Numbered from the stretch's first letter, positions 28,267 through 37,433 are shown. The stretch: 64,000 bases of DNA from Arenibacterium halophilum (GCF_005938225.1 NZ_VCPC01000003.1:62001-126000); one strand, 5' to 3'. Notes: a model not told the origin generated them from the letters alone. Made by a program: numbers and translations.

Positions 28267-29247
28267 TCAGGGTGCCACGATCGGTTGTGCCTTCAACAGC
28301 GCCTCTTGCGGCGCAACGCCGGCAAAGACCGAACCTTCCTCGAACCAGCTGCGCGGGGCAGGTGCGCCCCACAGGGTCTGGCGCTGGGGGTCGGTCAGCG
28401 ACCAGCGGATCGGCTCCATATCCGGATCCACTGTCTGGTAGTCGGAACAGTAGATCTCGATCCGGTGCCCGTCGGGGTCGCGCACATAGAGGAAAAAGGC
28501 GTTCGAGATACCGTGCCGCCCCGGCCCGCGTTCGATATTGGTGACATAGCCGGTGGTCGCCATCAGGTCGAGCAGGTCGATGATGTTCAGCGGGGTCGGC
28601 ACCCAGAACGCCGTGTGGTGCAGGCGCGGGCCGGTGCCATTGGTAAAGGCCACGTCATGCACGCCGCCCTTGCGGTGCATCCACGCCGCCCACAGCTTTC
28701 CGCTCTCGTCATCCTCGGTGTATTCCGTCACCCGGAACCCGATGTCGCCGTAGAAGGCCACCGCCGCATCCACGTCCGGCACGAACATGTTGAAATGGTC
28801 GATCCGCAGCGGCTTCACGCCCTTGTACAGCTTGTATTGCTGGTGGATCGGGGCGAGCCGGTCCATCTTGACGTAGAATTCCAGCGGAATGCCCATCGGG
28901 TCGGCGGTGCGCAGGGTGCGGCCCATGTGCGGCCGTTCGACCCAGGCCACCGGCAATCCGCGCGCGGCAAACCACTCGGCGGCCGTGTCCAGTGCGGCGT
29001 CGTCCCACAGCTTGAACCCCAGCACCCGCACATCCGGCGTTTCCGCCTTGGCCAGCACCACGCAGTGATGCCCGCGCTCCTCCATCGCGCGCAGGTAGAT
29101 GCGGCTGTCATCCTCGTAACTCACCTGCAGGCCCAGCGTATCGACCCAGAAGGCACGCGAGGCCGCCAGATCGCGCACGCCGTATTCGACGTGGCTCAGG
29201 CGGACGATGTTGAACGGCGGGTACAGGTTCGGGGCGGGCACCGGCAT
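28267..29247 (-). CDS. hpaD: 3,4-dihydroxyphenylacetate (homoprotocatechuate) 2,3-dioxygenase
   Basis: A 326-residue extradiol dioxygenase of the vicinal-oxygen-chelate type. Metal ligands are the His of RIDHFNMFVPD, the His of PRLHHTAFW and the Glu of HRIEIYCSDYQT; the N-terminal half RLSHVEYGVRDL is the degenerate first VOC module. It cleaves the aromatic ring next to the hydroxyl pair. The ATG at 29247 has GGAGAGGAG upstream; a TTG six codons earlier overlaps that site and is rejected. It follows hpaE. Confidence 0.95.
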   Translation of the reverse strand: MPVPAPNLYPPFNIVRLSHVEYGVRDLAASRAFWVDTLGLQVSYEDDSRIYLRAMEERGHHCVVLAKAETPDVRVLGFKLWDDAALDTAAEWFAARGLPVAWVERPHMGRTLRTADPMGIPLEFYVKMDRLAPIHQQYKLYKGVKPLRIDHFNMFVPDVDAAVAFYGDIGFRVTEYTEDDESGKLWAAWMHRKGGVHDVAFTNGTGPRLHHTAFWVPTPLNIIDLLDLMATTGYVTNIERGPGRHGISNAFFLYVRDPDGHRIEIYCSDYQTVDPDMEPIRWSLTDPQRQTLWGAPAPRSWFEEGSVFAGVAPQEALLKAQPIVAP

Positions 29248-29282
29248 GTCTTGGCTCCTCTCCAATCAGCGGTCAGCGTGGC

Positions 29283-30794
29283 TCAGGCGCCAAGCCGGGG
29301 GATATTATGCGCACCGGTGGCAAAGCCGATGTGCTTGGTTTCCATGTAGAAATCGAACGACCAGTCGCCGCCGTCGCGGCCGATGCCGCTGGCCTTGACC
29401 CCGCCAAAAGGTGTCGGCAGGTGGCGCACGTTTTCCGAGTTCACCCAGATCATCCCGGCCTCCAGCGCATCGGTGAACCGCATGGCGCGGGTGATGTCAT
29501 TGGTCCAGACATAGGCTGTCAGCCCATAGGGCGTGTCGTTGGCGATGCGCAGCGCCTCGGATTCATCACTGAACCGGATCGCGGTCAGCACGGGGCCAAA
29601 GATCTCTTCCTGCGCGATTGTCATGTCGTTGGTCGCGCCGGTGAACAGGGTTGGCGCCACGAACCAGCCTTGATCGCCCACCCGCTCGCCCCCGGCGGCG
29701 ATGGTCGCGCCATCGGCCCTGGCCGTGTCGAAATAGGAGGTCACCTTGTCAAAGTGCGTCTTGTGGATCAGCGGGCCGATTTCGGTCGCCGGGTCCAGCG
29801 GGTGGCCCACGCGAATATTGCGCACCCGCGCGGCCAGTTTCCCAAGGAAGTCATCGGCGATGCTGTCCTGCACCAGCAGGCGCGAGGACGAGGTGCAGCG
29901 TTCGCCGTTCAGTGAATAGATCATGAAGATCGCGGCATCCAACGCGCGGTCCAGATCGGCGTCGTCAAAAACAACCACGGGATTTTTGCCGCCCAGTTCG
30001 AAATGAACACGCTTCAGCGTGTCGGCCCCCTGTTTCATGATCATCGAGCCGGTCTTTGACTCGCCGACAAAGGCGATCGCCCGGATCGCGGGGTGTTCGG
30101 TGAGCGCGCGCCCGGCCTCTTCTCCCATCCCGTTGACAAGGTTCCACACCCCCGGCGGCAGCCCGGCGTCATGGGCGATTTCGGCCAGGATACGGGCGGT
30201 GAGGGGTGAAAACTCGGCCGGTTTGTGCACCACGGTACAGCCCGAGGCGAGTGCCGGGGCAATCTTCCACGTCGACAGCATGAAAGGCGTGTTCCACGGT
30301 GTGATCACGCCAACCGGGCCGATCGGTGTGCGCGTGGTGACATTCATCAACGTGGCCGACGGCAGCATCTGCCCATCGCGCGCGCCCGGCGCCCGGTCCG
30401 CGAAAAAACGGAAATTCTCGGCACCGCGCAGCGCGGCCTTTTGCATGAAGCGGATCGCCTGCCCGGTGTCCCAGCATTCGCACAGCGCGATTTCCTCGGC
30501 CCGCGCCACGATTCCATCGGCGATGCGGTGCAGGATCTTCTTGCGCTCGGCGCCGGGCATGTCGCGCCACGCCGGGAAGGCGCGGGCGGCGGCCTTTGCG
30601 GCGGCGTCCACGTCGGCGGACCCGCCGCGCGCCACGGAACAGATCACGCTTTCATCCACCGGAGAGGTGGTTTCAAACGTCGCCCCCGATTGGGCGGGTA
30701 CGGTTTCACCGTCGATCAGGTTCAGGATGCCGGTGTCGCGAAACCGGGCAAGGTGGGTATCCAGCGTGGCAAGCGAGGCGGTCAGGTCGGTCAT
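29283..30794 (-). CDS. hpaE: 5-carboxymethyl-2-hydroxymuconate semialdehyde dehydrogenase
   Basis: A 503-residue NAD-dependent aldehyde dehydrogenase. The catalytic Glu is in VHFELGGKNPVVVFDD and the Cys in NGERCTSSSRLLVQD, matching the HpaE subgroup; GPVGVITPWNTPFML and the GESKTGSMI cofactor loop are also present. It oxidises the ring-cleavage product of homoprotocatechuate. Its start overlaps the hpaF stop (ATGA) and hpaD follows. Confidence 0.95.
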   Translation of the reverse strand: MTDLTASLATLDTHLARFRDTGILNLIDGETVPAQSGATFETTSPVDESVICSVARGGSADVDAAAKAAARAFPAWRDMPGAERKKILHRIADGIVARAEEIALCECWDTGQAIRFMQKAALRGAENFRFFADRAPGARDGQMLPSATLMNVTTRTPIGPVGVITPWNTPFMLSTWKIAPALASGCTVVHKPAEFSPLTARILAEIAHDAGLPPGVWNLVNGMGEEAGRALTEHPAIRAIAFVGESKTGSMIMKQGADTLKRVHFELGGKNPVVVFDDADLDRALDAAIFMIYSLNGERCTSSSRLLVQDSIADDFLGKLAARVRNIRVGHPLDPATEIGPLIHKTHFDKVTSYFDTARADGATIAAGGERVGDQGWFVAPTLFTGATNDMTIAQEEIFGPVLTAIRFSDESEALRIANDTPYGLTAYVWTNDITRAMRFTDALEAGMIWVNSENVRHLPTPFGGVKASGIGRDGGDWSFDFYMETKHIGFATGAHNIPRLGA

Positions 30795-31183
30795 GTGTCA
30801 GGATCCGTCAGATGGTCACGAATGGTGCCCGTCTTGGGCGAAAGCTCGGGGTCGATGTCGCGCACTTCCAGCGAGAGCGCGATGGGATGGCGCGCCAAGG
30901 CGGGCGCAAGAAAGTTCTGCGCCGCCTCGAACAGCGTGGCGGCGGCGGCCTTGCGGGTGGCCAGATCGCGCCCGCCGCGCAGCCGCAGCGAGATATCGAC
31001 AAAGCCATGCGCCGGGTTGCCATCGGCGATCGAGACATGGTCGGCCCGATGCGCGCGCACCCGAACCCCGGCCATGGGCAGCACCCCGGTCGCAATCGCG
31101 GCGCGGCGCAGATGGTCGCACAGGGCGGCCATATCGCTGCGCTCTTCCATATTGGCCGAATATTCGAGTATGATGTGCGGCAC
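30791..31183 (-). CDS. hpaF: 5-carboxymethyl-2-hydroxymuconate delta-isomerase
   Basis: A 130-residue tautomerase-fold enzyme. The GTG start at 31183 gives MPHIILEYSANMEE, in which Pro2 becomes the N-terminal catalytic base after Met removal, exactly as in HpaF/HpcD. A GGAGGGGG site lies just upstream, supporting this start over longer in-frame ones. It is the first gene of the leftward hpa operon, divergent from hpaR. Confidence 0.93.
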   Translation of the reverse strand: MPHIILEYSANMEERSDMAALCDHLRRAAIATGVLPMAGVRVRAHRADHVSIADGNPAHGFVDISLRLRGGRDLATRKAAAATLFEAAQNFLAPALARHPIALSLEVRDIDPELSPKTGTIRDHLTDPDT

Positions 31184-31204
31184 CGTTCCCCCTCCGGGCG
31201 CGAG

Positions 31205-31225
31205 TTTGTTAACTTGTGTAGCAAA
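31205..31225. promoter_or_regulatory. Candidate HpaR (MarR-type) operator
   Basis: An imperfect palindrome with TTTGTTA at the left end and TAGCAAA at the right end (6 of 7 positions of each outer arm pair), 21 bases overall, lies between hpaF and hpaR. MarR-family repressors bind sites of this kind and HpaR is known to repress the hpa operon in E. coli. Confidence 0.5.
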
Positions 31226-31295
31226 TCCGTCCGCCGTGTCAACCTCTCCTGCGGGCCGTGCGCGGCTTGCGGCCCAGTGTACAGCAAAGACGGCC

Positions 31296-31736
31296 ATGCC
31301 CCCACGCCTGTTATCGACCGACCGTTCGCTGCCCATTGCCCTGCTACGGGCGCGCGAGAGGGTGATGGCGCCGATCCGGCTGATGCTGATGGACGTGGGG
31401 CTGACCGAACAGCAATGGCGCGTTCTGCGGGTGCTGGACGAATCCGGCGCGATGGAGCCGACGCGCATCGCCGATACCGCCTGCCTGCTGCTGCCCAGCC
31501 TGACGCGGATCCTGCAAAAGCTCGAGGAAAAGGGGCTGGTCGACCGCAAGCCCGATACCGAGGACCGCCGCCGCCAGATCGTCTCGATCTCGGATGCCGG
31601 ATCGGCGCTGATCGAGGCGAACCTGGAAGCCAACCATGCGGTTTTGCTGGATATTCGTGCCCGCATGGGGGGCGAGCGATACGATCAATTGCTGGATCTG
31701 CTGAACGAGCTGGACAAGACCGCCGCGCCCGACTGA
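31296..31736 (+). CDS. hpaR: MarR family regulator of homoprotocatechuate degradation
   Basis: A 146-residue MarR-type winged-helix protein: LTEQQWRVLRVLDESGAMEP, DTACLLLPSLTRILQKLEE and the wing VDRKPDTEDRRRQIVSIS are close to HpaR of the hpa cluster. HpaR represses the meta-cleavage operon and responds to hydroxyphenylacetate-type compounds. It is divergent from hpaF with a palindrome between them. The ribosome site before the ATG is weak. Confidence 0.9.
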   Translation: MPPRLLSTDRSLPIALLRARERVMAPIRLMLMDVGLTEQQWRVLRVLDESGAMEPTRIADTACLLLPSLTRILQKLEEKGLVDRKPDTEDRRRQIVSISDAGSALIEANLEANHAVLLDIRARMGGERYDQLLDLLNELDKTAAPD

Positions 31737-31877
31737 CCGCCCGACTGACACCCTGACCGGAATTCCGCCCAGCCCGCGCGGCTGCCCTTGCATGGGGGCG
31801 GGCGGACCTGCGACACTGGCGGCAGAGGCAGTAGAACACCCGCAGCCAAAGGCGCGGGCAACGAATAGGCGGGGCAG

Positions 31878-33032
31878 ATGGTTATTTTGACGAAACGGGC
31901 ATTTCTGGGCGGCGCGGCCTGTGCCGCGCTGGCAGGATGCGGCGGCGGAGCCGGGCAGATCGGCGCGCCGGGTGTGGGCGGGGGCTCAACCTATCGGCCG
32001 ACGCAGAACGCGGGGTTCGACAGCTGGCTGGCCGGATTTCGGCAGCGCGCGGCATCCAGTGGCATATCCGACTCGACCATCTCGCGCGCGTTTCGCGGCG
32101 CGGGGTATCTGCCTGACGTGGTGGAACGCGACCGAAACCAGACTGAATTCAAGCGCAGTCTTGAAGATTATCTTGCCATCGCGGCCTCGGACGAACGCGT
32201 TTCCAAGGGGCGGGCGGCATTGGCCCGCCATGGCAACGTGCTGTCGCGAATCGAATCGCAATACGGCGTGCCCGCGCATGTCGTGACCGCCGTCTGGGGG
32301 CTGGAAAGTTACTACGGAGAGCGGCGCGGCGATGTGCCGGTGATTTCCGCGCTGGCGACGCTGGCCTATGATGGGCGGCGCGGCAGCTTCTTTGAAAGCC
32401 AGCTGATCGCGGCGCTGCGCATCCTGGAAAACGGCGACATCACGCCCGAGAGGATGACCGGCAGTTGGGCCGGGGCGATGGGGCACACCCAGTTCATCCC
32501 CACGTCCTACCTGTCCTATGCGGTGGATTTCACCGGCGACGGCCGCCGCGACATCTGGAGCGACGATCCGACCGACGCCCTCGCCTCGACCGCGGCCTAT
32601 CTGAACCGCGCGGGCTGGGTCCGGGGGCAGCCCTGGGGCGGAGAGGTTGGCAGCGCGGCGGCGAACTCGGGTACGCCGTCCGAGATTTTGCAGCCGCAGG
32701 TGCCGGGGCCGCAATTCGCCGTGTTCCGCAACTTTCAGGTCATCAAGCGCTACAACAACTCGAATTCCTACGCGCTGGGCGTCGGGCACCTGTCGGACCG
32801 GATCGCCGGGGCCGGGCCGCTGAAGGGCCAGTTCGGGCCGGATGCGAACGGGCTGACACTGGCCGACCGCAAGCGGTTGCAACAGCGGCTGACGGCGGCA
32901 GGGTTCGATACCGAAGGCGCCGATGGGGTGATCGGGCCGAAATCGGAAAGCGCGATCCGAGCGTACCAGCGGCAGAACGGTCTGCCGGAAACCGGGCAGC
33001 CTTCGCCCGGCTTGCTGGCGCGGTTGGGATAA
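31878..33032 (+). CDS. Lytic murein transglycosylase lipoprotein (MltB family)
   Basis: A 384-residue protein with a lipoprotein signal ending in LAGC (Cys20 or nearby), an SLT_2/MltB catalytic domain at about residues 45-310 (catalytic Glu in AVWGLESYYGE, then SWAGAMGHTQFIPTSYL), and a C-terminal peptidoglycan-binding domain at about 325-384 (GADGVIGPKSESAIRAYQRQ). It cleaves glycan strands to 1,6-anhydro products in the periplasm. It precedes the cupin gene by 19 bases. Confidence 0.95.
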   Translation: MVILTKRAFLGGAACAALAGCGGGAGQIGAPGVGGGSTYRPTQNAGFDSWLAGFRQRAASSGISDSTISRAFRGAGYLPDVVERDRNQTEFKRSLEDYLAIAASDERVSKGRAALARHGNVLSRIESQYGVPAHVVTAVWGLESYYGERRGDVPVISALATLAYDGRRGSFFESQLIAALRILENGDITPERMTGSWAGAMGHTQFIPTSYLSYAVDFTGDGRRDIWSDDPTDALASTAAYLNRAGWVRGQPWGGEVGSAAANSGTPSEILQPQVPGPQFAVFRNFQVIKRYNNSNSYALGVGHLSDRIAGAGPLKGQFGPDANGLTLADRKRLQQRLTAAGFDTEGADGVIGPKSESAIRAYQRQNGLPETGQPSPGLLARLG

Positions 33033-33051
33033 TTCCAAGGGAGTTCAGGAT

Positions 33052-33459
33052 ATGGAAATCACCAAGGCAGGCAGCCGGCCCACGCGCCGCGCGCCCGACA
33101 GCTATTTCACCGGCACCGTCTGGCAAGACGTGATTGCCGACGCGCCCGAACCGGCCCGCCTGCGCGCCCTGCGCGTGACGTTCGAGCCGGGCGCGCGCAC
33201 CGCGTGGCATACGCACCCCTTCGGCCAGACGTTGCACGTGGAATCGGGCGTTGGGTTGATCGCGAAACGGGGCGAGGCGCCGCAAGTGATCCGCCCGGGC
33301 GATTCGATATGGATTCCCGCCGGGGTGGAGCATTGGCACGGGGCAGGGCCCGACACCGGCATGGTGCATCTGGCCCTGCAAGAGGCGGAAAACGGCAAGA
33401 CGGCGGATTGGCTGGAACACGTCAGCGACGCGGATTATGCCCTGACGCCCGCCGGTTAG
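33052..33459 (+). CDS. Cupin-domain protein
   Basis: A 135-residue single-domain cupin. Motif 1 supplies metal-binding His residues in AWHTHPFGQTLHVESG and motif 2 a His pair in GVEHWHGAG, with RPGDSIWIPAG between. Such proteins bind a divalent metal; many in this size class are annotated as decarboxylases or stress-related, but the substrate is unknown. AAGGGAG precedes the ATG. It converges on the old-yellow-enzyme gene with a 3-base gap. Confidence 0.9.
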   Translation: MEITKAGSRPTRRAPDSYFTGTVWQDVIADAPEPARLRALRVTFEPGARTAWHTHPFGQTLHVESGVGLIAKRGEAPQVIRPGDSIWIPAGVEHWHGAGPDTGMVHLALQEAENGKTADWLEHVSDADYALTPAG

Positions 33460-33462
33460 CCT

Positions 33463-34614
33463 CTATTCGGCGGCGCGGGCGGCCTGAATACTGGGCTCGC
33501 GCCGTTTCAACCACCAGCCATAGGCATCGGGCCAGTCGTCAAAGCTGTTCACGCCCATTTCATAGGCCTGATGACGCGGCCAGAACGGATCGAACAGTGC
33601 CTGCCGCCCCACGGCGATCAGATCGGCCTGCCCGGCCTGCAAGGCGGCCTCGGCTTGCGGCCCGTCAAGGATCATCCCGACGCCCTGCGTTGCCAGCCCG
33701 GTGCCCTCGCGGATCGCCCGCGCATACTCAAGCTGATAGCCCGGCTGGATGGTGCCGCCCCGGCTGACCTTGGTCGCGCCCCCGATGCCGCTGGAGGAAC
33801 AATCAATCACATCCACGCCCAGCGGCTTCAGCGCGCGGCCCAGCGCGATGCTGTCCTCGATGGTCCAACCGCCTTCGGCCCCGTCGACCGAAGACAGGCG
33901 CACGAACAGCGGCTTGCTGTCCGGCCAGGTAGTGCGCAGGGCGGTCACGATCTCAAGCACGATCCGCATCCGGTTCTTCAGCGACCCGCCATAGGCATCC
34001 TGCCGCGCGTTCGACAGAGGCGACAGGAAGGAATGCAGCAAATAGCCATGCGCGGCGTGCAACTCGATGAAATCGACGCCCAGCTCGTCGGCGCGGCGGG
34101 CGGCATCGGCAAAGGCCGTCGCCAGTGCGGAAATCTCATCCGTCGTGAGCTCCTCCGGCATCAGCCAGCCGTCGGCCACGGGCTGTGCGCTGGGCGCCTT
34201 GATCGGCCAGGGCATATCGCCCCGGTCAAAATCGTCCTGCGCCAGCGGGCCGTTTCCGTACCAAGGCCGCTGCATCGAGGCTTTGCGCCCGGCATGACCC
34301 AGCTGGATGCCGAACCGCGCCCCGCGCGCCTGCACGAACTGAACCAGCGGGCGAAAGGCATCGCGATGGGCGTCCGACCACAGGCCAAGGTCGCCATGGG
34401 TGATCCGGCCCTCGGGGACCACGGCGGCAGCCTCGGTCATGATCGCGCCAAAGCCGCCGTTCGCCATGCCGCCGAGATGCACCAGATGCCAGTCGTTCGC
34501 GATACCGTCCTGTGCCGCATACTGGCACATGGGCGACAGCATGATCCGGTTGGGAAAGGTCACATCCCGCAGGCGCAGGGGTGAAAACAGCATGGTGTCT
34601 TGGGCGGTGGTCAC
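33463..34614 (-). CDS. Old-yellow-enzyme family NADH:flavin oxidoreductase (YqjM-like)
   Basis: A 383-residue FMN-dependent ene-reductase of the YqjM subgroup. It shows FPNRIMLSPMCQYAAQDG, the FMN/substrate motif IQLGHAGRKAS, and ELHAAHGYLLHSFLSP with SNARQDAYGGS. Enzymes of this type reduce activated C=C bonds or nitro groups with NAD(P)H; the natural substrate is unknown. The GTG at 34614 has AAAGGA 8 bases upstream; an ATG at 34593 is less supported. Confidence 0.93.
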   Translation of the reverse strand: MTTAQDTMLFSPLRLRDVTFPNRIMLSPMCQYAAQDGIANDWHLVHLGGMANGGFGAIMTEAAAVVPEGRITHGDLGLWSDAHRDAFRPLVQFVQARGARFGIQLGHAGRKASMQRPWYGNGPLAQDDFDRGDMPWPIKAPSAQPVADGWLMPEELTTDEISALATAFADAARRADELGVDFIELHAAHGYLLHSFLSPLSNARQDAYGGSLKNRMRIVLEIVTALRTTWPDSKPLFVRLSSVDGAEGGWTIEDSIALGRALKPLGVDVIDCSSSGIGGATKVSRGGTIQPGYQLEYARAIREGTGLATQGVGMILDGPQAEAALQAGQADLIAVGRQALFDPFWPRHQAYEMGVNSFDDWPDAYGWWLKRREPSIQAARAAE

Positions 34615-34648
34615 TTGGGCGGTCCTTTCGGGTGTGTTTGACGCGGAA

Positions 34649-34676
34649 ACGGCCCGGAGCGTTGTGCCCGGGCCGT
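34649..34676 (-). terminator. Probable terminator of the OmpA-family gene
   Basis: ACGGCCCGG and CCGGGCCGT form a 9-base stem with a 10-base loop, 20 bases after the stop codon of the leftward OmpA-family gene. Only three T follow on that strand, so it is a weak intrinsic terminator. Confidence 0.55.
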
Positions 34677-34696
34677 AACGGTGGTGCGTAAAGCGC

Positions 34697-35770
34697 CTAG
34701 TTCAAGACGGTGAATTCGATCCGACGGTTGCGCGCCTTGTTCTCGCGCGTGTCGTTGGGGCGCACGGGTCTGGATTCGCCATAGCCCACCGCGCGCATCC
34801 GCGCCGCGGGGATGCCCTTGGCGCGCAGGTAGTCGCCCACCGCCGCCGCGCGGCGCTCGCTCAGGCTCTGGTTCGCCTGGTCGCTGCCGTCGCTGTCGGT
34901 GTGGCCACCGATCTCGATCGACAGGTCGGGGCACCGGTTCACGATGTCATAAAGGTTGTCGAGCAGCGGCGTGCTGTCAGACGACAGACGGGCACTGGCC
35001 GGGGCAAAGTTGATATTGCCGGTGCGAGACAGGATTTCAAACCGCCCGACACAGGCCTCGCGGTCCATCACGCCCTTGGTCTCCAGCGCGGCAGACCCCG
35101 GGGTCACCGCCGCCTGCACCACCGAGGCATCGGGGGGCGTACCCGGGGCGGAGCGGTCGAACACGAAATCAAAGCTGACGATCCCCAGCGGTACGATGGT
35201 CACATTCGCCGCCTCCTGCAGCTTTTCGCGCCCACCTTCGAGGTTGAAATCCGACAGCTTCAGCGCGATGGGCGTGGTCGAAGACACGTTGACGCGGTCA
35301 TTGCTCATCAGGGTAACGGCGACATCGGCGGTGTTTTCATAGGTCACGCCATGCAGGTTCAGCGTATAGCCAAGGCGCACCATCTTGCGGCGCGTCGAAT
35401 GCAGGTCGCGCAGGTCATCCGGGTTCAGATCAACCGTGATTGTCGCTTCGGGGTTGTTGAAAGTTTCGAAAAACAGAAAGCGCATCCGCACATTGCGCAG
35501 GTCGATCGTGGTGTCGACCGAATCCAGCAGCACCCGGATCTGCGCCTTGCCGCTGTCAGTAATCAGTCCCGACAGCGTGGCAAAGCGGCTGGTTTCGGCC
35601 AGATCGCCCTTTTTGATCGACAGGAACCGCAGATCGCTTGCTTCTGTGTCGAGCGTCCAGCCATGTTCGAACGGATCGACGGTCTGTGCCTGCGCACCCC
35701 CAACAGCGCCCCACAGGGCAAGGGTTGCAACAAGCATTAGGCGGGCGGTGAATGAGGCAAAGCGTGGCAT
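34697..35770 (-). CDS. OmpA-family outer-membrane protein with N-terminal YceI-like domain
   Basis: A 357-residue protein. A signal peptide (MLVATLALWGAVGGAQA after a short basic start) precedes a YceI-like beta domain at about residues 30-210, and an OmpA C-terminal peptidoglycan-binding domain at about 235-357 with IEIGGHTDSDGSDQANQSLS and RPVRPNDTRENKARNRRIEF. It would tether the outer membrane to the wall. It is divergent from the caspase gene next to the T6SS accessory arm, which suggests but does not prove a shared role. The ATG at 35770 matches the signal peptide. Confidence 0.88.
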   Translation of the reverse strand: MPRFASFTARLMLVATLALWGAVGGAQAQTVDPFEHGWTLDTEASDLRFLSIKKGDLAETSRFATLSGLITDSGKAQIRVLLDSVDTTIDLRNVRMRFLFFETFNNPEATITVDLNPDDLRDLHSTRRKMVRLGYTLNLHGVTYENTADVAVTLMSNDRVNVSSTTPIALKLSDFNLEGGREKLQEAANVTIVPLGIVSFDFVFDRSAPGTPPDASVVQAAVTPGSAALETKGVMDREACVGRFEILSRTGNINFAPASARLSSDSTPLLDNLYDIVNRCPDLSIEIGGHTDSDGSDQANQSLSERRAAAVGDYLRAKGIPAARMRAVGYGESRPVRPNDTRENKARNRRIEFTVLN

Positions 35771-35954
35771 GGGCGACCCTATCCGGTGATCTGGCGGTTT
35801 CAGATGGCTGACATTAGGAATTCTATAAACTACTGTCTGCAAAATGTCGGATATGACCCCGAATTGCCAGCGTTGCGTTGCGTGTGCCAAAGTCTTGTCG
35901 CAGTTATGCGTCATGGAATGCGCCAATCCGGGTTAACCAAGGCAGGATGATCCT

Positions 35955-37427
35955 TTGCAAAAGCTTTTTGCCCTTTTGATGTCGGCTCTGTTGTTGGGGG
36001 CAGCACTGGCCCCGGCCCATGCGGAAACGCGCATCGCGTTGGTGGTGGGCAATTCGGGCTATGGAACCGTGTCGCCGCTGGACAACCCGTCGCGCGATGC
36101 CCGGCTGATCGCCGAGACGATCGAGGGGCTGGGGTTCGAGGTGACGTTGCTGCTGGATGCCACGCAGGTCGACATGAAACGCGGGATCGCCCAGTTCGGC
36201 CGCGCCCTGCGCGACGCCGGACCCGAGGCGACAGGGCTGTTCTACTATGCGGGTCACGGGGTTCAGTCGTTTGGCGCCAACTACCTGCTGCCTGTCGATA
36301 TTTCGCTTTCTGATGCCGCTGATCTTGATCTCGTCGCGGTTGAGGCGCAGTCGGTTCTGCGCCAGATGGCCTCGGCCCGGAACCGCGCCAATATCGTGAT
36401 CCTCGATGCCTGCCGGAATAACCCGTTTTCCGACATCCCGGCGTTCAACGACAATGGTCTGGCCGAGATGAAGGCGCCCACGGGCACGTTTCTGGCCTAT
36501 GCCACCGCGCCGGGGGCCGTGGCGCTGGACGGGCTGACCGAAAACAGCCCCTTTACGCAATCGCTGGCGCGGTTGCTGCCGACCCCGGGGATGCCGATCG
36601 AACAGATGTTCAAGCAGGTGCGTGTTGATGTTCTGGAAACCACGCGCGGGTTGCAAACCCCTTGGGACAGTTCGTCGCTGACCAGCAATTTCACCTTTGC
36701 CCAGGCGCAGGTGCAATCGCCCCGCGATCTCGAGGCCGAACAATTCTGGCGCTCGGTCAAGGAATCGCGCGATGCCCTGCAGATCATGCTGTTCCTGCGC
36801 GGCTATGGCGATAGCGCCTATGCCGCCGATGCCAAGGCCCTGCTGGCCGAGGTGATGGAGCAGGAGTTGGCCGGGAATGCGCCCGCGCGCAGCCAGCCCG
36901 CGCAACAGGGCCCCTCGGCCGAGGAACAGGCGATGTTCGAGGCGGCGCAGGCCGAACCGTCGCAGGCGGCTTATGAAGGCTATCTGCAAAGCTATCCGCG
37001 CGGGGTGTTTGCCGAATTCGCCCAGCAGGAACTGGCCGCGCTGCGTGAAAAGGCCGGCCACGATCCGGCGGGCCCGGGCGGCCCCAGCGGTCCGGCACCG
37101 CAAACAGCCGAGGCTGAGCCCGAAATGCCCGTAGGCCCGGTGACATTCGAGACGCCACTTGTGTCGGAACAGTCGCTGGTGTCGGGCCGCACCATCGCCG
37201 AGCTGATCGGCGCAACGCCACTTTACCCCCCGATCGAGGGCCTGCCCGAGGCCTATTGGAAGGATCAATCCTGTTCCAACTGCCACGAATGGACGCGGGA
37301 CCGGATTTGCACCCAGGCCAACACCTATCTCAGCCTGAACATGCAACGTTCGCTGGACAAGGCGCACCCGTTTGGCGGCGCGCTGAAACGCCAGCTGAAG
37401 GCATGGGCGGCCGGCGGGTGCCAATAA
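35955..37427 (+). CDS. Caspase-family (C14) protein with C-terminal CxxCH motif
   Basis: A 490-residue secreted protein. The signal peptide MQKLFALLMSALLLGAALAP, then AHA, is followed by a caspase-like domain at residues 25 to about 255 with catalytic His101 in FYYAGHGVQ and Cys153 in VILDACRNNPF. A helical, acidic linker leads to a C-terminal domain (about 395-490) carrying CSNCHEW (Cys440, Cys443, His444), CTQ and a terminal CQ. The CxxCH could bind heme or simply form disulfides. The TTG at 35955 is chosen because it gives the signal peptide and follows AGGATGA. The gene converges on the DUF4384 gene with a 6-base gap. Confidence 0.88.
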   Translation: MQKLFALLMSALLLGAALAPAHAETRIALVVGNSGYGTVSPLDNPSRDARLIAETIEGLGFEVTLLLDATQVDMKRGIAQFGRALRDAGPEATGLFYYAGHGVQSFGANYLLPVDISLSDAADLDLVAVEAQSVLRQMASARNRANIVILDACRNNPFSDIPAFNDNGLAEMKAPTGTFLAYATAPGAVALDGLTENSPFTQSLARLLPTPGMPIEQMFKQVRVDVLETTRGLQTPWDSSSLTSNFTFAQAQVQSPRDLEAEQFWRSVKESRDALQIMLFLRGYGDSAYAADAKALLAEVMEQELAGNAPARSQPAQQGPSAEEQAMFEAAQAEPSQAAYEGYLQSYPRGVFAEFAQQELAALREKAGHDPAGPGGPSGPAPQTAEAEPEMPVGPVTFETPLVSEQSLVSGRTIAELIGATPLYPPIEGLPEAYWKDQSCSNCHEWTRDRICTQANTYLSLNMQRSLDKAHPFGGALKRQLKAWAAGGCQ

Positions 37428-37433
37428 TTCGAC

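Noticed and set aside
31737-31877. A possible RNA gene in the gap before the lytic transglycosylase
   Set aside because: No tRNA cloverleaf, conserved RNA motif or promoter could be recognised; the stretch is simply GC-rich.
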